Origin: DASZHJ01 sp035280245
GTDB lineage: Bacteria; Pseudomonadota; Alphaproteobacteria; ATCC43930; CGMCC-115725
DNA length: 33,134 nt
Assembly: GCA_035280245.1 (NCBI GenBank)
Contig: DATEGF010000230.1
Span: 1-33,134 of the forward strand
Direction of reading: 5' to 3'
In this document: piece by piece, positions 31,727-33,134 of the stretch
Layout of the letters: every line of letters begins with the position of its first letter
How positions within the stretch are numbered: the stretch's first letter is position 1
Notes under the pieces: generated by a model
The model's database searches: none
Seen by the model: only the letters and a program-made list of their open reading frames with translations
What the model was told of the DNA's origin: nothing
Program-made: the position numbers and the translations under genes

Positions 31727-32716
31727 ATGCCCCCGCTACCCCTCACTCTCGCGATCAGCGAGTACGATCACGTCCGCGATCTCGTCTCCGGCCGGGTGAA
31801 GCCCGAGGGGATCGAGCTTCGGGCGCTGGTGCTGCCGATCGAGGAGATCTTCTATCGCTTCACGCTCCATCGCGAATGGGACCTCTCGGAGATGTCGATG
31901 GGGAAATACGTGTCGCTGCGCTCGCAGGGCGACACCTCGATGACCGCGATCCCCGTGTTTCCCTCGCGGATGTTCCGGCATTCCTCGATCTATGTGCGGA
32001 GCGACGGGTCCGTGAAGGCGCCGGCCGATCTCAAGGGGCGGCGCGTCGGCATTCCCGAATGGGCGCAGACCGCCGCGATCTACAGCCGCGGCCTCCTCGT
32101 CCATCAATACGGGCTCGCGCTTTCCGACATCGCCTGGGTGCAGGCCGGCGTCAACGAGCCCGGCCGCACGGAGAAGGTGGCGCTGAAGCTGCCGCCCGGC
32201 GTCTCGGTCGAGCGGCCCGCGGACAAATCGCTCAACGCCATGCTCCTCGCGGGCGAGCTCGACGCGATGATGACGGCCCATGCGCCCGCGGCCTTCGAGG
32301 CGGGGGATCCGCGCGTGAAGCGCCTCTTCTCGGATTACATGCCGGTCGAGCTCGCCTATTGGCGCGAGACCGGCATTTTCCCGATCATGCATTGCGTCGC
32401 GATCCAGACCCGCGTCCTGGAGGCGCATCCCTGGATCGCCATGAACCTGCTCACGGCCTTCGAGACCGCCAAGCGCCGGAGCGTCGCCCGCGCCTTCGAA
32501 GCGACCGCCTCGCGCTTCCCGATCCCCTGGAGCCAGGAGCGCGCCAGCGCCGTCGTGCCGCTCTTCGGCGCGGACTACTGGCCCTATGGGATCGAGCCGA
32601 ACCGCGTCACCCTGGACGCATTCCTGCACTACGCCCACGAGCAGGGCGTCTGCCATCGCCGCCTCACGCCCGAGGACCTGTTCCCGCCGGCGGTGGCAAG
32701 CGCCTACAAGGTGTGA
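31727..32716 (+). CDS. 4,5-dihydroxyphthalate decarboxylase-like, periplasmic-binding fold protein
   Basis: A 329-aa protein. ATG 31727 is preferred over an upstream GTG because CGGAG lies six bases before it. No signal peptide is present. The type-2 binding fold of the Pht5/ABC-substrate group is recognisable: LTLAISEYDHVRDLVSG, GIELRALVLPIEEIFYRF, EWDLSEMSMGKYVSLRSQGD, ADLKGRRVGIPEWAQTAAIY and KLPPGVSVERPAD, ending YALE-type helices near LDAFLHYAHEQG. Some relatives decarboxylate 4,5-dihydroxyphthalate; many are uncharacterised. The absence of a signal suggests a cytosolic enzyme rather than a transport protein. It is convergent with a desaturase gene. Confidence 0.85.
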   Translation: MPPLPLTLAISEYDHVRDLVSGRVKPEGIELRALVLPIEEIFYRFTLHREWDLSEMSMGKYVSLRSQGDTSMTAIPVFPSRMFRHSSIYVRSDGSVKAPADLKGRRVGIPEWAQTAAIYSRGLLVHQYGLALSDIAWVQAGVNEPGRTEKVALKLPPGVSVERPADKSLNAMLLAGELDAMMTAHAPAAFEAGDPRVKRLFSDYMPVELAYWRETGIFPIMHCVAIQTRVLEAHPWIAMNLLTAFETAKRRSVARAFEATASRFPIPWSQERASAVVPLFGADYWPYGIEPNRVTLDAFLHYAHEQGVCHRRLTPEDLFPPAVASAYKV

Positions 32717-32728
32717 CCGATGCCCGGG

Positions 32729-33134
32729 CTACTCCGCGAGCGGATGCACCGGCGCGTGGACCGGGCGCAGCAAAAAGCGCCAGGCGATCTCGCCATATCC
32801 GGCGTAGCGCAAGGCCGGGCGGGGGCTCCGCCGCGCAAGGCGCGGCAGGGCGTACCACGGCAGTTCCGGATGCGCGTGGTGGAGCGCGTGCAGGTTGTTG
32901 TTGAGGAACAGCAGCGCGAAGAGCGGCCCCGCCTCGACGGTGACGGTGCGCGACCTCGGATCCGAGGACGCGATATGCTCGGCGAAGGAGCGCAGTAGGG
33001 TCAGCGACAGGCCCGGATAGACGAAGAGCAGCACGTAAGCCCAGAGCGGGATCGCGCAGGCCCAGAGCCACGCCAGAACCGGCACGAGCGCCAACGCGTG
33101 CAGCGCCCAGAGGCGACGCCGGCCGGGCTCGCCC
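32729..33134 (-). CDS. Fatty acid desaturase, C-terminal part (cut by window edge)
   Basis: The frame is open from the right edge to TAG at 32731-32729, so only the last 135 residues are seen. Hydrophobic helices (ALALVPVLAWLWACAIPLWA, YVLLFVYPGLSLTLLRSF) are followed by AEHIASSDPRSRTV and the C-terminal His box NNNLHALHHAHPELPWYALP, typical of membrane di-iron desaturases. It would introduce a double bond in a membrane lipid acyl chain or act as a hydroxylase. The N-terminal His boxes lie outside the window. It is convergent with the gene ending at 32716. Confidence 0.85.
   Translation of the reverse strand, partial: GEPGRRRLWALHALALVPVLAWLWACAIPLWAYVLLFVYPGLSLTLLRSFAEHIASSDPRSRTVTVEAGPLFALLFLNNNLHALHHAHPELPWYALPRLARRSPRPALRYAGYGEIAWRFLLRPVHAPVHPLAE

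Overview
This window is high-GC DNA with the codon bias, Shine-Dalgarno-led starts and gene families of a soil or water alphaproteobacterium (Rhodospirillales/Hyphomicrobiales-like). That placement is an inference: no rRNA or tRNA gene is present to fix taxonomy. Genes are dense on both strands. Long antisense ORFs are GC-driven shadows and were left out.

Layout. 1-4573: a partial C-terminus, a dCache membrane sensor without an output domain, a glycine-zipper/peptidoglycan-binding lipoprotein, a small helical protein, then a DUF1989 (urea carboxylase-associated) protein followed by a class V aminotransferase-fold PLP enzyme. 4574-5438: a largely non-coding island with a REPIN-like inverted repeat, a frameshifted AT-richer gene, a promoter-terminator unit that could be a small RNA, and a strong sigma70-like promoter. 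5439-10482: a branched-chain amino acid (HAAT family) ABC transporter operon, livK - hairpin - livH - livMG (fused) - livF. 10534-12181: an Hpt phosphotransfer protein and a soluble class III nucleotidyl cyclase.

12197-14525 (minus): a compact cluster encoding a cobalt-type nitrile hydratase/thiocyanate hydrolase-like enzyme whose beta chain is split into two overlapping genes, plus a His-rich alpha chain, a lytic-transglycosylase-fold protein and a small membrane protein. 14691-20156: an unassigned helical protein, a 1091-aa cyclase-AAA-TPR signalling protein with a small ORF behind it, and a cupin-like small protein. 20252-22853: an orphan NMT1-like binding protein, a region of nested long palindromes, two VOC proteins and a 105-aa protein with an internal duplication. 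22933-23107 (minus): a 25-codon ORF preceded by a Shine-Dalgarno sequence complementary to about 17 nt of the 16S rRNA tail and followed by a strong terminator.

23311-26607: a fluoride channel (crcB/fluC), a DUF190 protein, a membrane FtsH protease and a nicotinamidase. 26744-30044: a small acyl/aminoacyl-activation set: methyltransferase and ANL-family adenylating enzyme on the plus strand, and a stand-alone phosphopantetheine carrier plus thioesterase converging on the minus strand. 30215-33134: a VOC protein, an MBL hydrolase with a degraded ferredoxin domain, a second REPIN-like repeat, a dihydroxyphthalate-decarboxylase-like binding protein, and the end of a fatty-acid desaturase cut by the window edge.

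The least ordinary items are the split-beta hydratase cluster, the hidden 25-codon ORF with the extreme ribosome-binding site, the convergent adenylation/carrier/thioesterase set with a degenerate adenylation active site, and the REPIN-like and palindromic elements.
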